From B1 sp964355075 (GTDB lineage: Bacteria; Bacteroidota; Bacteroidia; UKL13-3), in contig CAYHCF010000015.1 in the NCBI GenBank assembly GCA_964355075.1, positions 21,256-85,255 on the forward strand: DNA of 64,000 nucleotides, read 5' to 3'. Each line of letters begins with the position of its first letter. The stretch's first letter is position 1. Positions 46,101 to 55,781 of this stretch are shown piece by piece. Under the pieces are notes generated by a model. It saw only the letters and a list, made by a program, of their open reading frames with translations. It did no database searches and was not told the DNA's origin. The translations under genes and the position numbers were made by a program.

Positions 46101-46661
46101 CTATTTTATCTTTCTCAGCGAAGGGAAATTACTGAACAGTTTTCGGGTCTTAATAAAATCCTCTTTGAAAGCTTCTTTTTTCTTCCTGAATTCTTCGGCG
46201 CCACCGGGTATAACCTTACCGCCTGAAACATATTTTATCATCTCTTCATTATAAAAGTAATACCAGTTTTCAGTAATGCTTTTAATGGTACCCTTACGGT
46301 CAATCGACAGTGGACTTATGTATTCATAGACTTTTGAAAATATGAGGATGACACCTGTTTCGTTGATGTAATGGTCGGATTCTGTTTTTCCGGAATCGCC
46401 ATAATAATTTGCGTTCAGCATTTTCATTACCTGACCTTCATAATATCCGATTAATAAAACGCCTTCCTTATGTTTTCCAAGCGGGTCGGGCATATATTGT
46501 GAATAGGTCTTTCGTTTGGAATCGATTGCGGCATACTGAACCTTGATCGCATTGACTACTTTTACCGTGTCTATGGGTTTTACTCCCTGGGCGTTTATGG
46601 AACTGATCTCTGTCACACTTAGAAAGGTCAGAAAAAAAACAGATAATAAGAATTGATTCAT
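46101..46661 (-). CDS. Exported protein of unknown function
   Basis: A 186-residue protein with an N-terminal signal peptide (about 1-24, ending SSINAQ). The rest has no recognised domain: mixed beta strands (GVLLIGYYEGQVMKML, ENWYYFYNEEMIKYV) and a Lys-rich end (AEEFRKKKEAFKEDF). No lipobox. It is followed 33 bases upstream on the same strand by a membrane-protein gene; the two may be transcribed together. Function unknown. Confidence 0.72.
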   Translation of the reverse strand: MNQFLLSVFFLTFLSVTEISSINAQGVKPIDTVKVVNAIKVQYAAIDSKRKTYSQYMPDPLGKHKEGVLLIGYYEGQVMKMLNANYYGDSGKTESDHYINETGVILIFSKVYEYISPLSIDRKGTIKSITENWYYFYNEEMIKYVSGGKVIPGGAEEFRKKKEAFKEDFIKTRKLFSNFPSLRKIK

Positions 46662-46694
46662 GTTTCTATTAATTTAATTAGTTATTAAGAAGTT

Positions 46695-47108
46695 TTATGG
46701 TTTCTTCGGGCATAAATATCCACCAAGGTAAGCCATTGGAATATATGCTCCCACCAGATCGACAACCGTAAACCAAGTTGGCGAAGGGAGCATTATTATA
46801 TTGAGGATTCCTCCTATTAAGAAAAAAATGCCGATGCCCATTGCAAATTTCATTTTGTAATTGGCAGCTATCAGAGCGGCAAGAAAAGCGCCAGCGAATG
46901 TTCCAAGCGCATGCGCTAAAAAAGGCATCACAAAATGTTTGGGTTGGAATAAATGCATGGATGCTTTCAATCCTTCGGTTGTGGTTACATCCACTCCATT
47001 GGGTGGGGGAATTATTGAACCACTTAGCAGAATGATTCCCATATTCACCACGCTTCCAAAAACCACCGCGGCTACCACTGCCAAAATGTTTTTGAAGATT
47101 CGATTCAT
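46695..47108 (-). CDS. Small multi-pass membrane protein
   Basis: A 137-residue protein with four predicted membrane segments (about 8-30, 58-82, 88-108 and 115-133). Gly/Ala-rich helices such as AHALGTFAGAFLAALIAANYK resemble small membrane proteins common in Bacteroidota. No transport motif or known family recognised. Expressed in the same direction as the following exported protein, 33 bases apart. Confidence 0.75.
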   Translation of the reverse strand: MNRIFKNILAVVAAVVFGSVVNMGIILLSGSIIPPPNGVDVTTTEGLKASMHLFQPKHFVMPFLAHALGTFAGAFLAALIAANYKMKFAMGIGIFFLIGGILNIIMLPSPTWFTVVDLVGAYIPMAYLGGYLCPKKP

Positions 47109-47186
47109 AGTTGGTTGATTTTTATAGTTATATTAAAAAAAAATGCCTATCCAGTTTCTGCAAAAATAGAACAAAACGCATCCATA

Positions 47187-48821
47187 CTATTTTGCAACAA
47201 TGATCTTTTTCGTCTCTCTGATATCCTCTGATTGAATGCACACAAAATAAACGCCTTCCATAAAATCTTTCGTGCTTACTACTATATTTTGTGTTTCCAA
47301 ATGATAGTTATTATAAATTATTTTTCCTGTAAGGTCGTAGATAATTACGTCAACTTTTTTGTTGCCGACTCCCAAAGAAATGTTGAAATAATTGTTTGCA
47401 GGATTTGGATAAATGACAGCGCACTCCCGTGTTTGTATGGTATGAATCCCGGTAGGTTTGGGTACAATCTGCAGCAGGAAAGCATCAAGGCCTCCATTGG
47501 ACTGGAGTGTAAAACTTCCGTAAGATCCGGTTCCATCAAAAGCACCATTAACCTTGATGCTGCCATCATATGCGCAGGATATTCCGTAGGCATAATCGTT
47601 TCCCGAGCCGCCGGCGCTAGTCATCCAAATTATATTTCCTCCTGTATCCAGCTTAGCAACAAAGACATCGGAAAGGCCTTTGGCATCCATTGTTATTCCG
47701 GCAAATTTTTGGGTTTCGCCATAAAATCCGCAGACAAAAATTTCGCCAGATTTATTCACACTGACCGAAGTTCCCTGATCAATGCCGTCGCCTCCCAGAT
47801 CGATGATCCAAATTGTATTTCCATTCGCATCCAGCTTTGTCACGTAGGCATCAAAGTCATACTGTCCTCCCTTTGCGGTCAGGCTTTTCCCGTTCATGTT
47901 CAGGATTCCCGAAAAAAAACCGGTGCAGATCACATTGCCCGCGTCCTCTAATTTCAAACCCAATCCCCTGGCAAAATCGTTGGCTCCGCCGCCACCGGGC
48001 TTCACCCAAATGAAATTTCCTCCTTCCGAAAGTTTGGCCACGTAGGTGCTTAACAAAGCGGTTCCGGATACTTCGATGGCATTAAATTTCGCCTTGCCTG
48101 TAAAAAGCCCTGTGAGGTACACGTCTCCATTTGCGTTCTGACCTACTCCATATCCTCGGTCTTCACCGGCTCCACCTGCTCTTTGTGCCCATGTGAGGTG
48201 GCCGGTAGAATCATAACTGCATAGCAGAACATCTCTGTTTCCGGCACTGATAAGCTGCGTACTACTGATGCTAAGGGTATCCCTGAAGCTGCCGCTCACC
48301 AGTACACCGCCGTTTCGGGTAAGCGATACCCTGTTTCCATAATCATCGCTCAAGCCACCACCAGCCCTAACCCAGAGAAGGCTTCCGGATGAATTGTATT
48401 TGGCAATGAACATATCATAGCTGCCATTACTTACCATTGTGGAGTCACCAAATTTGGATATTCCAGAAAACCATCCGGTCACATAAGAATCGCCATTTTG
48501 TGTTGTGGCAATACCTGCACAAACTTCATTGCCTGTTCCCCCGGCTTGTTTTACCCAATTGAGGGTACCGGCAGCATTGTAGCATGCAATGAATACATCC
48601 TGCAATCCGTAACTGGTAAGGGTAGTACTTCCAAAGGAAGCCGTTCCCGAAAACCATCCACATGCATAGGTATTACCGGCATTATCGGTGCTAACATCGT
48701 ATCCCTGATCCGATCCGGTTCCACCTGCACGGTTTGCCCAGGATATATTTTGCGCGTTAGTGGTTAAATTGCAGGTCAAGATAAAGATGATGAGAAAATA
48801 GCTGAATTTCATTTTATACAT
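47187..48821 (-). CDS. SBBP/beta-propeller repeat protein with T9SS tail
   Basis: A 544-residue secreted protein. Signal peptide about 1-23. About nine repeats of 45-50 residues follow, each with a W-x-x-x-AGG-x-G-x-D-x-G or similar segment (for example ISWANRAGGTGSDQGYDVST), typical of SBBP repeats that form a beta-propeller. The C-terminal about 75 residues are a T9SS type A tail (CAVIYPNPANNYFNISL, then GVYFVCIQSED). Probably surface-bound and possibly an adhesin or matrix component. Confidence 0.88.
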   Translation of the reverse strand: MYKMKFSYFLIIFILTCNLTTNAQNISWANRAGGTGSDQGYDVSTDNAGNTYACGWFSGTASFGSTTLTSYGLQDVFIACYNAAGTLNWVKQAGGTGNEVCAGIATTQNGDSYVTGWFSGISKFGDSTMVSNGSYDMFIAKYNSSGSLLWVRAGGGLSDDYGNRVSLTRNGGVLVSGSFRDTLSISSTQLISAGNRDVLLCSYDSTGHLTWAQRAGGAGEDRGYGVGQNANGDVYLTGLFTGKAKFNAIEVSGTALLSTYVAKLSEGGNFIWVKPGGGGANDFARGLGLKLEDAGNVICTGFFSGILNMNGKSLTAKGGQYDFDAYVTKLDANGNTIWIIDLGGDGIDQGTSVSVNKSGEIFVCGFYGETQKFAGITMDAKGLSDVFVAKLDTGGNIIWMTSAGGSGNDYAYGISCAYDGSIKVNGAFDGTGSYGSFTLQSNGGLDAFLLQIVPKPTGIHTIQTRECAVIYPNPANNYFNISLGVGNKKVDVIIYDLTGKIIYNNYHLETQNIVVSTKDFMEGVYFVCIQSEDIRETKKIIVAK

Positions 48822-48913
48822 ATACTAAATTTTAATAAATAAATTGTTATTTCGAGGGTATAAAATCATCACGAATATATACGGTTTTTTGGATAGGTTA
48901 CTATTTGCATAAT

Positions 48914-49783
48914 TTATCTTTGAATGATTATTTTTTGTTTTTCAATTCCTTCACCGGATTTAATTTCTGCAAAATAGATTCCGTTGTTTAAATCACTTAT
49001 GGTAATTTGTTGCGGGTTTTGTTTCAGCAATTCTGACCTGACTAATTCACCCATTACGTTATAAATATTCAAGGTGAAGTCTGTGATATTTCTGTTTTCA
49101 ATATTCATTGTTAGAATGTCAGATGCGGGGTTCGGAAATAAACTGAAAGCATTGTTCTCTCTGGTTTGCTCTGATACACCAGAAATGAGGTTATCAAAAT
49201 TCAAATTATCAATGTACAATACGGAATTGCCATGCGGAATGGTGGTAATATTGCAGTTATAGGCAGCAAGAATAATATGTCCGCTATCGGCAGCTGTGTA
49301 GGAAGAAAGAGGGATATCGAATGATGTCCAGTTGGATGCAGGAGTAGTATTGTAAAATTCACCCCAGGAAACTGCTGATCCATTTTGAAATAATTCAATA
49401 AGTATGAACATAGTGTCGCCATTTTGTGGTGCATATTTATAATAACCGGTCAGGCTGTTTGGGTGGCCGCTTATCCTGAACACGGGATGAGGTTCAGCGA
49501 GGGTATCCGGCATGATTACGCCAAAAGCAGAAAAATTGGGTAAAAGCGATGTTTTATTTTCAATGCGTACCGAAAAATTGCCAACCGATGCCGGATAATG
49601 GTCTGTTGATTTCGTTACAGCATAAAAGGAACCCGAACTAAATGGATTGGAGGTTGCCCAGCCATTCGGATTTGAGTAGGATCCAAAGGTAGTCCAGTTT
49701 TCAAATCCTCCGTTTGGAATCTGTGCTTTTGATGTGATTGCAAATGCAATAAAAAGAGTCAGGATAATTGTAAATTTTCTCAT
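48914..49783 (-). CDS. Secreted protein with T9SS type A tail
   Basis: A 289-residue protein: signal peptide about 1-20 (AFAITSKAQ), then a carbohydrate-binding-like beta-sandwich region (about 21-200, IPNGGFENWTTFGSYSNPNG and ending in NLNFDN), and a type A sorting tail (about 212-289, NAFSLFPNPASDILTMNIE and NGIYFAEIKSGEG). Many T9SS cargo proteins begin with this kind of NGGFENW segment. No catalytic residues were recognised. Probably surface-attached. Confidence 0.85.
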   Translation of the reverse strand: MRKFTIILTLFIAFAITSKAQIPNGGFENWTTFGSYSNPNGWATSNPFSSGSFYAVTKSTDHYPASVGNFSVRIENKTSLLPNFSAFGVIMPDTLAEPHPVFRISGHPNSLTGYYKYAPQNGDTMFILIELFQNGSAVSWGEFYNTTPASNWTSFDIPLSSYTAADSGHIILAAYNCNITTIPHGNSVLYIDNLNFDNLISGVSEQTRENNAFSLFPNPASDILTMNIENRNITDFTLNIYNVMGELVRSELLKQNPQQITISDLNNGIYFAEIKSGEGIEKQKIIIQR

Positions 49784-50007
49784 GTTTATTTTGTCCGGGT
49801 TTATCGTGCTGGCGCTGCACTTTTTATTTTTGTTGCAAAGTTTTCAGTATGTATATTTTAACTAAAAGCATTGAGCATAACCAACGGTTGGGGCTTGGCT
49901 AAGGCAGGGAATAAAAGTACAAATGTTCATTTCAGCAAAATGTACAAAAGAATTACCAATGCTGAATTTAGTACTTTAGCCAAATTTTTGTTTGGTGATC
50001 GGCAATA

Positions 50008-50157
50008 TTATTTCACCAATCTTATTTTTCTATGGTTTATGTATTCTTTCAATTCGGTAAAAGTCATTCCTTTAGTTTCTTTCGCAATTTTTTCTTTTAC
50101 TTCTCTAAAGAATTTAACAGTGTCAAACTCTTTTTCTTTTTTGTTATTGTTATTCAT
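50008..50157 (-). CDS. 49-residue partner gene overlapping the PIN toxin
   Basis: A small gene found by reading the reverse strand. The translation begins MNNNNKKEKEFDTVKFFREV, continues with KEKIAKETKGMTFTELKEYI and ends NHRKIRLVK. The ATG (50155-50157) lies inside the last codons of the PIN gene, overlapping by 8 bases in another frame, so translation is coupled. Helix-rich charged proteins with an FDTVKxxRE start and a MxFxELxxY motif recur beside toxins in Bacteroidota, so an antitoxin role is likely. Toxin-first order is unusual. Confidence 0.68.
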   Translation of the reverse strand: MNNNNKKEKEFDTVKFFREVKEKIAKETKGMTFTELKEYINHRKIRLVK

Positions 50158-50611
50158 TTTCAATAATTTCTTTAGGTGAACGTATATCTATTTGTATGTA
50201 ACCATTTTTAATGTTTATTGAGTTATAACCTCTAATTCTAAAAACGTTTACTATATGCTTAAAATTCCAACTAACTAAAAAATCAACTTTGTTTATTGTT
50301 GCACAAGCAATATGACGGCAGTCGTCAATACTAATTTCTCCAACTACTTTTTCTATTATGTATTTTTCAGCAAGTTCATTTACTTCCTCTGTAATTTCAA
50401 CAAATTCTGTTTGTTTTTTATTGAGGTTTAAAAAATGTTCTTTTATCTTTTCAGGTGCATTTTCAAGTTCAAGTTCACACAAGTCGGAGTAAACACAAAT
50501 TATATCTCCATTTTTCACCATCTCAAAAAGAAGTTCAGTTTCGTGTTGAAATTCAATGTCATTAATTCCGCCAAAAACTGAAGTGTCGAAATATAATCTT
50601 GGTTTTCTCAT
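50150..50611 (-). CDS. PIN-domain protein, probable toxin
   Basis: A 153-residue PIN-domain protein. Active-site acidic residues are visible in RLYFDTSVFGG (Asp 9), the central CELELENAPE and the late ISIDDCRHIACAT followed by VDFLVSWNFKHIVN. Members of this PIN subgroup are toxins or RNases. An overlapping 49-codon gene lies just downstream. The promoter on the reverse strand may include TAATTTCG just before the ATG. This is the third toxin-antitoxin-like locus of the window. Confidence 0.8.
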   Translation of the reverse strand: MRKPRLYFDTSVFGGINDIEFQHETELLFEMVKNGDIICVYSDLCELELENAPEKIKEHFLNLNKKQTEFVEITEEVNELAEKYIIEKVVGEISIDDCRHIACATINKVDFLVSWNFKHIVNVFRIRGYNSINIKNGYIQIDIRSPKEIIENE

Positions 50612-50855
50612 TTTACGAAATTACAAAAAAAAAATTAATTGTGTTGAGGATTTTCATTTTACGCATGATCATTCTAGGCTGCCTCCCAACTTATAAACCT
50701 GAGAACAAACATAGTATTTCTGATGAATTATTCCCGACAGCATCTAAGTATTATAGGAAGGCAATAAGATAAGGCAATAAGATAAGGAGATGATTTTACC
50801 TGTTGTAGAAATTATCAGAATGATTGCGTATCCAATATCGCCACTTCGTGTGGAT

Positions 50856-52292
50856 TTATTTTTCAAGCATTTTTACTTTTTCTTTCAATATTTTCAGGGT
50901 CAATTTAATTGTTTTCAGGTGAGTTCTGAAAGCCAGTACAGCGAGGCGTAGTGTAAATTTCCCGTTAAGCATCGTAGACGTTATAAATACGCGGCCATCT
51001 TTTTGGACTTCTTCTACTAATCTTTTGTTAAATAAATTTGGATCTCCTTTTTTTGGAATGTAGCGGTAAGTAAGCACAGATAGTTCCGGTTCGCATTCAA
51101 TTTCAAAACCCAGTTTTTGTATTTCCAGGTAAAAGTATTTTGCCAATAATAGTTTTTCTTCCAGGCAGGCAATAAAGGGTTTGGTTCCATGTAATTTTAG
51201 AGGTAGCCAAAGACGCAGACCCCGAAAATGTTTGGAAAGTTCAGGGGATAAATCAGCAGGCGATGGCTCATCTGTTGAGCTTAAGGTATCTTGCATGTAA
51301 TTGGCAAGGTAGTAATGTGATTTCTTCATTTGCCTGATATCCTTAATCAATACGGCTCCCAAACCATAGGGTAAGAATAAACCTTTATGCGGATCTATCG
51401 TAATGGAGTTGGATTTTTCAATTCCTTTCATTTTTTTCTTTCCTTCTTTTGTCAGAATGAAAAATCCTCCATAAGCTGCGTCAACGTGAAACCAAAGTTT
51501 GTATCGATTTGCAATATTCCCGATTTCATCTAATGGGTCGATGGCCCCAACGTCAGTTGTTCCGGCGGAAGCAATTACTAAGAAAGGGTTAAAACCATTT
51601 TTAATATCTTCTTTAATTAAGGTTTCCAATTCATTGGCAACCATCCGATAAGCTGAATCCAGTTTTACATACCTCAGAATGCACTCATTCAAACCGGCAA
51701 TACGTATTGCTTTTTGAACAGAATGATGCGCCTGTTGCGAAGTATAAATTACAGATTTAGTAAGGTTAACCGAGCTGATTTCTTTTGAGTCTCTTGCGGT
51801 AACAATAGCGATAAGGTTTGCTATACTACCTCCGGAAGTAAGGTTTCCTGCAGCTTTTTTTGGATATCCAACGATATCGGCAAACCAGGAAATTAACATA
51901 TTTTCCATCCGAACCGCACCCGGTGAAGCAAAAAAAACGCCGGCATAACGATTGGTAATATCAGCCAAATAGTCTCCAAGTGCTGAATAATAAATTCCGC
52001 CTCCCGGGATATATCCTAAATGACCTGCCGAAGCGGGATTCAAACCTGGAGTATCTACATTATGCTTAATTAAATCCAGTACTTCGTTAATATCGATTGG
52101 ATTTTCGGAAATGGGCGCGCTAAGCAATGCAATTCCTTTATCTCCCTTTTGATTGTATGCTTTTGCACTTTCAATCTGCTGCAGGAAATCTTCGCTGTAT
52201 GAAATTACTTTATTCCTGATTTTTTTTCTCTGCCCTGCTTTTGGTTCAAGCTGGCGTGAAATGATCTCCAGTTCTTTCAGTTTTTGTATCAT
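50856..52292 (-). CDS. PLP-dependent amino acid decarboxylase (group II)
   Basis: A pyridoxal-phosphate enzyme of the aromatic-L-amino-acid/glutamate decarboxylase type. The Met at 52292 (MIQKLKELEIISRQLEP) is preferred to the upstream ATG at 52337, whose extra 15 residues look like spurious hydrophobic sequence. PLP-site features are the HVDAAYGG motif and the Schiff-base Lys in SITIDPHKGLFLPYG. The N-terminal part contains GLNPASAGHLGYIPGGG. Substrate cannot be deduced; tyrosine, tryptophan or others are possible. The nearby M20 gene lies on the same strand, 155 bases away. Confidence 0.88.
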   Translation of the reverse strand: MIQKLKELEIISRQLEPKAGQRKKIRNKVISYSEDFLQQIESAKAYNQKGDKGIALLSAPISENPIDINEVLDLIKHNVDTPGLNPASAGHLGYIPGGGIYYSALGDYLADITNRYAGVFFASPGAVRMENMLISWFADIVGYPKKAAGNLTSGGSIANLIAIVTARDSKEISSVNLTKSVIYTSQQAHHSVQKAIRIAGLNECILRYVKLDSAYRMVANELETLIKEDIKNGFNPFLVIASAGTTDVGAIDPLDEIGNIANRYKLWFHVDAAYGGFFILTKEGKKKMKGIEKSNSITIDPHKGLFLPYGLGAVLIKDIRQMKKSHYYLANYMQDTLSSTDEPSPADLSPELSKHFRGLRLWLPLKLHGTKPFIACLEEKLLLAKYFYLEIQKLGFEIECEPELSVLTYRYIPKKGDPNLFNKRLVEEVQKDGRVFITSTMLNGKFTLRLAVLAFRTHLKTIKLTLKILKEKVKMLEK

Positions 52293-52446
52293 CGCAATGG
52301 TAATTATACAAAGAACGGGATAAATTATCGCATTCAAAAGTAAACAGGAGGCAGCTGCAGTAGGCAGGTCTGCTTACTACCGCTGCCCCCTGCCGCTAAA
52401 GACATAATGAATTATTTTACCCCGTTTAAAGTATAAATACAGGAAT

Positions 52447-53640
52447 TTATGCGCTGCTTTCCAATTCTTCCATTGCAATAAAAGCCATTAATCCTGCTCC
52501 TGTTTCCAGGGCAGTTTCGTCAATATCAAAGGTGGAGGTATGTACGCCGGAAATGATTCCTTTGGTTTCGTTGCGGGTGCCGAGGCGGTAAAAACAGGCG
52601 GGCACTTCCTGGCTATAATAGGAAAAGTCTTCGGCTGCCATCCAGATATCGAGGTCAACCACATTATCTGAACCCAGGTATTTCACTGCACTGGCTCTGG
52701 CTCTGGCGGTAAGCATGGGTTCATTTTTTAAAAATGGATATCCTTTTCTTATTTCGAAATCAACTTTTGCTCCATTTGCCTCCGCAATACCGGAAACCAT
52801 TTCCTGCATTTTTTCGTGTGCTTTTGAACGCCATTTTTCATCTAAAGTTCTAAAGGTACCTTCCATATAAACATCATCCGGAATAACATTGGTGGCTCCA
52901 TTAGCGATTACTTTTCCAAAAGACAAAACACTTGGAATAATTGGATTTGCATTTCGGCTCACGAGTTGTTGTAAACCGGTTATTATTTGTGCCATTATGC
53001 TAACCGGGTCAATGCACAAATGGGGCATGGCTCCGTGTCCGCCTTTGCCGGTAATGGTCAGGTATAATTCGTCGGTGCTGGCCATATACAAACCAGATCT
53101 GAACCCTACCTTACCAACCTCAATTAATGGCATTACATGTTGCCCGATAATGGCTTCCACGTTGGGGTTATTTAATATTCCCTCCTTTATCATCAAGGTG
53201 GCTCCACCGGGTATTACTTCTTCTCCGGGTTGAAAAATAAGTTTGATGGTTCCTTCGAATTCTTCCCGGATCTGGTTCAGGATATAGGCAGCTCCAAGCA
53301 GGCAGGTTGTGTGCACATCGTGTCCGCAGGCATGCATCACACCCGGGTTTTGAGATTTATAGCTTACCTCATTGGTTTCAACAATAGGCAAAGCATCCAT
53401 ATCCGCACGAAGTGCAATGGTTTTTTTTGACGGATTTTTACCTTCAATCAAGACCTCAAAGCCGGTTTTGGCCCTGGGTTTAATTTGGGTAATACCCATT
53501 TGTTCCAATTGGGTTCTGACAAAAACAGCGGTATCAAACTCCTTGAATGATAACTCAGGATGGCTATGGATATGCCTTCGCATTTCCAATAATTTAGCGG
53601 CATATCCATGAGCCAATTGTTGAATTGAATTTGGATTCAT
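52447..53640 (-). CDS. M20-family amidohydrolase
   Basis: A 397-residue metallo-amidohydrolase of the hippurate/IAA-amino acid hydrolase group. Metal ligands are in VMHACGHDVHTTCLLGAAY, IFQPGEEVIPGG, and EAIIGQHVMPL, and a final His lies in ISGVHTSTFDID. A lid/dimerisation domain sits near 185-300. It cleaves N-acyl amino acids or similar amides in the cytosol. Precise substrate unknown. Full length and well conserved. Confidence 0.94.
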   Translation of the reverse strand: MNPNSIQQLAHGYAAKLLEMRRHIHSHPELSFKEFDTAVFVRTQLEQMGITQIKPRAKTGFEVLIEGKNPSKKTIALRADMDALPIVETNEVSYKSQNPGVMHACGHDVHTTCLLGAAYILNQIREEFEGTIKLIFQPGEEVIPGGATLMIKEGILNNPNVEAIIGQHVMPLIEVGKVGFRSGLYMASTDELYLTITGKGGHGAMPHLCIDPVSIMAQIITGLQQLVSRNANPIIPSVLSFGKVIANGATNVIPDDVYMEGTFRTLDEKWRSKAHEKMQEMVSGIAEANGAKVDFEIRKGYPFLKNEPMLTARARASAVKYLGSDNVVDLDIWMAAEDFSYYSQEVPACFYRLGTRNETKGIISGVHTSTFDIDETALETGAGLMAFIAMEELESSA

Positions 53641-53726
53641 AGCTGCAAGATAAAGAGGAAAAACGATGAATGATGAATGAAAATTTACCTATCTAAAGAT
53701 ACAGCAGTATTTTCCTGCTTCAGGCG

Positions 53727-53921
53727 TTAACTCGCAAGGGTAACATTTACGGCATTTAAGCCTTTCTTGCCTTCTTCAACTTCAAACATTACGACGTCAT
53801 TTTCACGTACTTTGTCTTTTAAGCCTGTGGCATGAACAAAAAATTCCTGATCGCTTCCATCTTCTTTGATAAATCCGAAACCTTTTGATTCATTAAAGAA
53901 TTTTACTGTACCTTTTTTCAT
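53727..53921 (-). CDS. Cold shock domain protein
   Basis: A 64-residue CSD protein: RNP1 KGFGFI and RNP2 EFFVHAT are both present. It binds single-stranded RNA and DNA and melts mRNA structures. A 5' leader of at least 70 bases precedes the gene on the reverse strand, including a hairpin with GCTCTT and AGAGC arms near 53940-53960. Such leaders often respond to temperature, but this is only inference. Confidence 0.95.
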   Translation of the reverse strand: MKKGTVKFFNESKGFGFIKEDGSDQEFFVHATGLKDKVRENDVVMFEVEEGKKGLNAVNVTLAS

Positions 53922-54128
53922 ATTTGATTTTGTTTTTTTGCTCTATTATTTATTAAGAGCGGTTTTATTTGTTTTCTAACTTTGGTGCAAAATATTCAAA
54001 ATTAGCCGAATAAAAAAAAGTGTTTTAGAAATTTGATGATTTTGAATCCTGAAAAGCTTTGTATTTGGCATATTGCAGCGCAAGATAAGTTTACAGGAAG
54101 ATTTGGCTTTTGCCCCTTTTTGGCAGGT

Positions 54129-54515
54129 TTAATGATAAAATCCATATAATGGGGCAACCGCAGGACTGGTATAAATTTGTAGTTGCATTCGGTTTGGAAC
54201 CGAATCGATGGGTGTTATTTTAAATACAATCAGGATCTCATTATTCCACAGCATGCTGGTATCACTGGTTTGTTTGTAGGTGCCGGTGCAATAGCTGCTA
54301 TCATTCCCATATACTACGCGGGTCCAGCAATATTGCCCATTGGCAGAAAGGGTTAGGGTTTTCAAGCCTTCCGGATAATACGTTGCCGAGTCCTTATCAC
54401 ACCGTGCATAAAGTCCACCCAGTTTATAATGAATGGAATACGAAACCGGCACATCCTTTTTACAGGAAGTAAACCAGCAGGAAATACAAAATAGGAGTAG
54501 CAGATTAAAACGCAT
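54129..54515 (-). CDS. Small lipoprotein of unknown function
   Basis: A 128-residue lipoprotein. The signal ends in WFTSCKK with the acylated Cys at about 18. The mature part is rich in strands and aromatic residues (SIHYKLGGLYARCDKD, then TLTLSANGQYCWTRVVYGND), which is the look of lipocalin-like or META-like domains in Bacteroidota. No functional motif recognised. Alone on its strand. Confidence 0.72.
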   Translation of the reverse strand: MRFNLLLLFCISCWFTSCKKDVPVSYSIHYKLGGLYARCDKDSATYYPEGLKTLTLSANGQYCWTRVVYGNDSSYCTGTYKQTSDTSMLWNNEILIVFKITPIDSVPNRMQLQIYTSPAVAPLYGFYH

Positions 54516-54790
54516 TTAATATTAGTTCGCTTATGCAAGTATAATAAAAGAAAATAAATATCCGAATGTAGCTATTAAGCTGTGAAGTAAATAAGTTGGC
54601 AAAGAGTATGACAAGCAGTGTTACAAACCGGAGAGAAATAGCCCAAATGCTCCATTCTTTTGATGGAAATAGGCTCAATGTTAAATATATTGGGTAAGGT
54701 TAATGCTAATAGCCTTTATGTGTTCAATACCAGAAATAATGTTACCATTCACTCTGGATATAATTACACGAAGGAGCAATATGAAAATCG

Positions 54791-54887
54791 CACGGAGAAT
54801 CACAGAGGAGGCACAGAGAACCACGGAGGTAAATTATGCAACATTGAAACTCTGTGAACCTCTGTGAATTCTCTGTGTAACTCGGTG
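54791..54887. repeat. Dispersed palindromic CACAGAG/CACGGAG element
   Basis: The gap 54516-54991 has no gene. Left arm units CACGGAG, CACAGAG, CACAGAG and CACGGAG face right arm units CTCTGTG, CTCTGTG, CTCTGTG and CTCGGTG, so the 97-base element can fold into a long interrupted hairpin. The sequence type (CACAGAG...CTCTGTG) is known as a dispersed repeat in other bacteria, but only one copy is seen here. It is unrelated to the 590/59997 family. The rest of the gap is AT-rich. Confidence 0.7.
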
Positions 54888-54991
54888 TAATAAAAAAAAT
54901 ACACATTGAACCACATCAGAATTTTTTAATTATTCTATCGAAAAATTTATTTCTAAAACTACTCATTACAAATAACTTAGAGCCGAAAATA

Positions 54992-55651
54992 TTAATCGGC
55001 GAGATCGGGATGTTTAAAGTAGAAGTCATATTTGGCCAGGGAATCTATATTGATGGCAGTTTGGGTTGCCAGTTTAAAGGCCAGTGAATTCATTAAAGTT
55101 GAGTTAAAGCCTTGATGAAGGTACCGGAAATGTTCATTGATTTTCCAGGGTAAAGAATCATTTTGAATCGTATCATTTTTGTTTAATATCAGCACCGAAT
55201 AATTTTCCGGAATATTGGCAAAGGAATAAAATAACCCACCAGGTACTTCCTCACTTTTACAAATCAGGTTTGCCTGCATGTAATTAATATACAAGGTATC
55301 ACCCCGAAATTCTTTTGGATAATTGGGCAATATTTTGAAATCAATCATGCAATTTTTCAGCGATACGATGCCCATTTTGCCGGAGCAGGTGTCGGGAAAG
55401 TCCTGAATTTCAAGATTGTATTGTAAAGCCCCGAAAAATTCTCTGTCAAATTGGTCAATATGCTCCTGTTTAAAAAGTGAATCGCGGGTATCCTGCGGAA
55501 GCATGTACTCTAAATTGTGCTCGTTGAGATTAATATAAATATCTTTTTTGTTGGTACGATATGCACTTTGGTAGGCAGTAACACAGGACTCCAATCCAAT
55601 CAAAAGTGAGAATAACAGTAGCCAAAGGAGACTTTTTAAGTTAATATGCAT
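54992..55651 (-). CDS. Lipoprotein of unknown function
   Basis: A roughly 219-residue protein starting at Met 55651 (MHINLKSLLWLLLFSLLIGL), preferred over the upstream in-frame ATG at 55684. The lipobox is LESC, with Cys about 23. The mature part begins VTAYQSAYRTNKKDIYIN and contains several Asp/Asn-rich strands. No recognised domain. It is divergent from thrS, and the interval 55652-55781 holds no clear promoter. Confidence 0.75.
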   Translation of the reverse strand: MHINLKSLLWLLLFSLLIGLESCVTAYQSAYRTNKKDIYINLNEHNLEYMLPQDTRDSLFKQEHIDQFDREFFGALQYNLEIQDFPDTCSGKMGIVSLKNCMIDFKILPNYPKEFRGDTLYINYMQANLICKSEEVPGGLFYSFANIPENYSVLILNKNDTIQNDSLPWKINEHFRYLHQGFNSTLMNSLAFKLATQTAINIDSLAKYDFYFKHPDLAD

Positions 55652-55781
55652 TGAAAAACAGAATTTTGAATTTGAAAAAATCATTCGAATTTAGGGTCAG
55701 GAAAAAATAATGACAAATTTCTTGCCACAATATTTTTCAAATTAAACACAAAATTGTAGATTGCGGACATAGTTAAAATAA

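Noticed and set aside
47232..47951. Long plus-strand open frame of 239 codons
   Set aside because: It is antisense to the SBBP/T9SS protein, whose repeats and sorting tail are clear; the frame has no recognised domain.
49875..49905. Integron attC site near the third toxin locus
   Set aside because: The core-site consensus is not met on both arms, and no integrase is in view.
49871..50179. Plus-strand open frame of 102 codons
   Set aside because: Antisense to the 49-codon gene and the end of the PIN gene; low-complexity Phe/Leu-rich translation.
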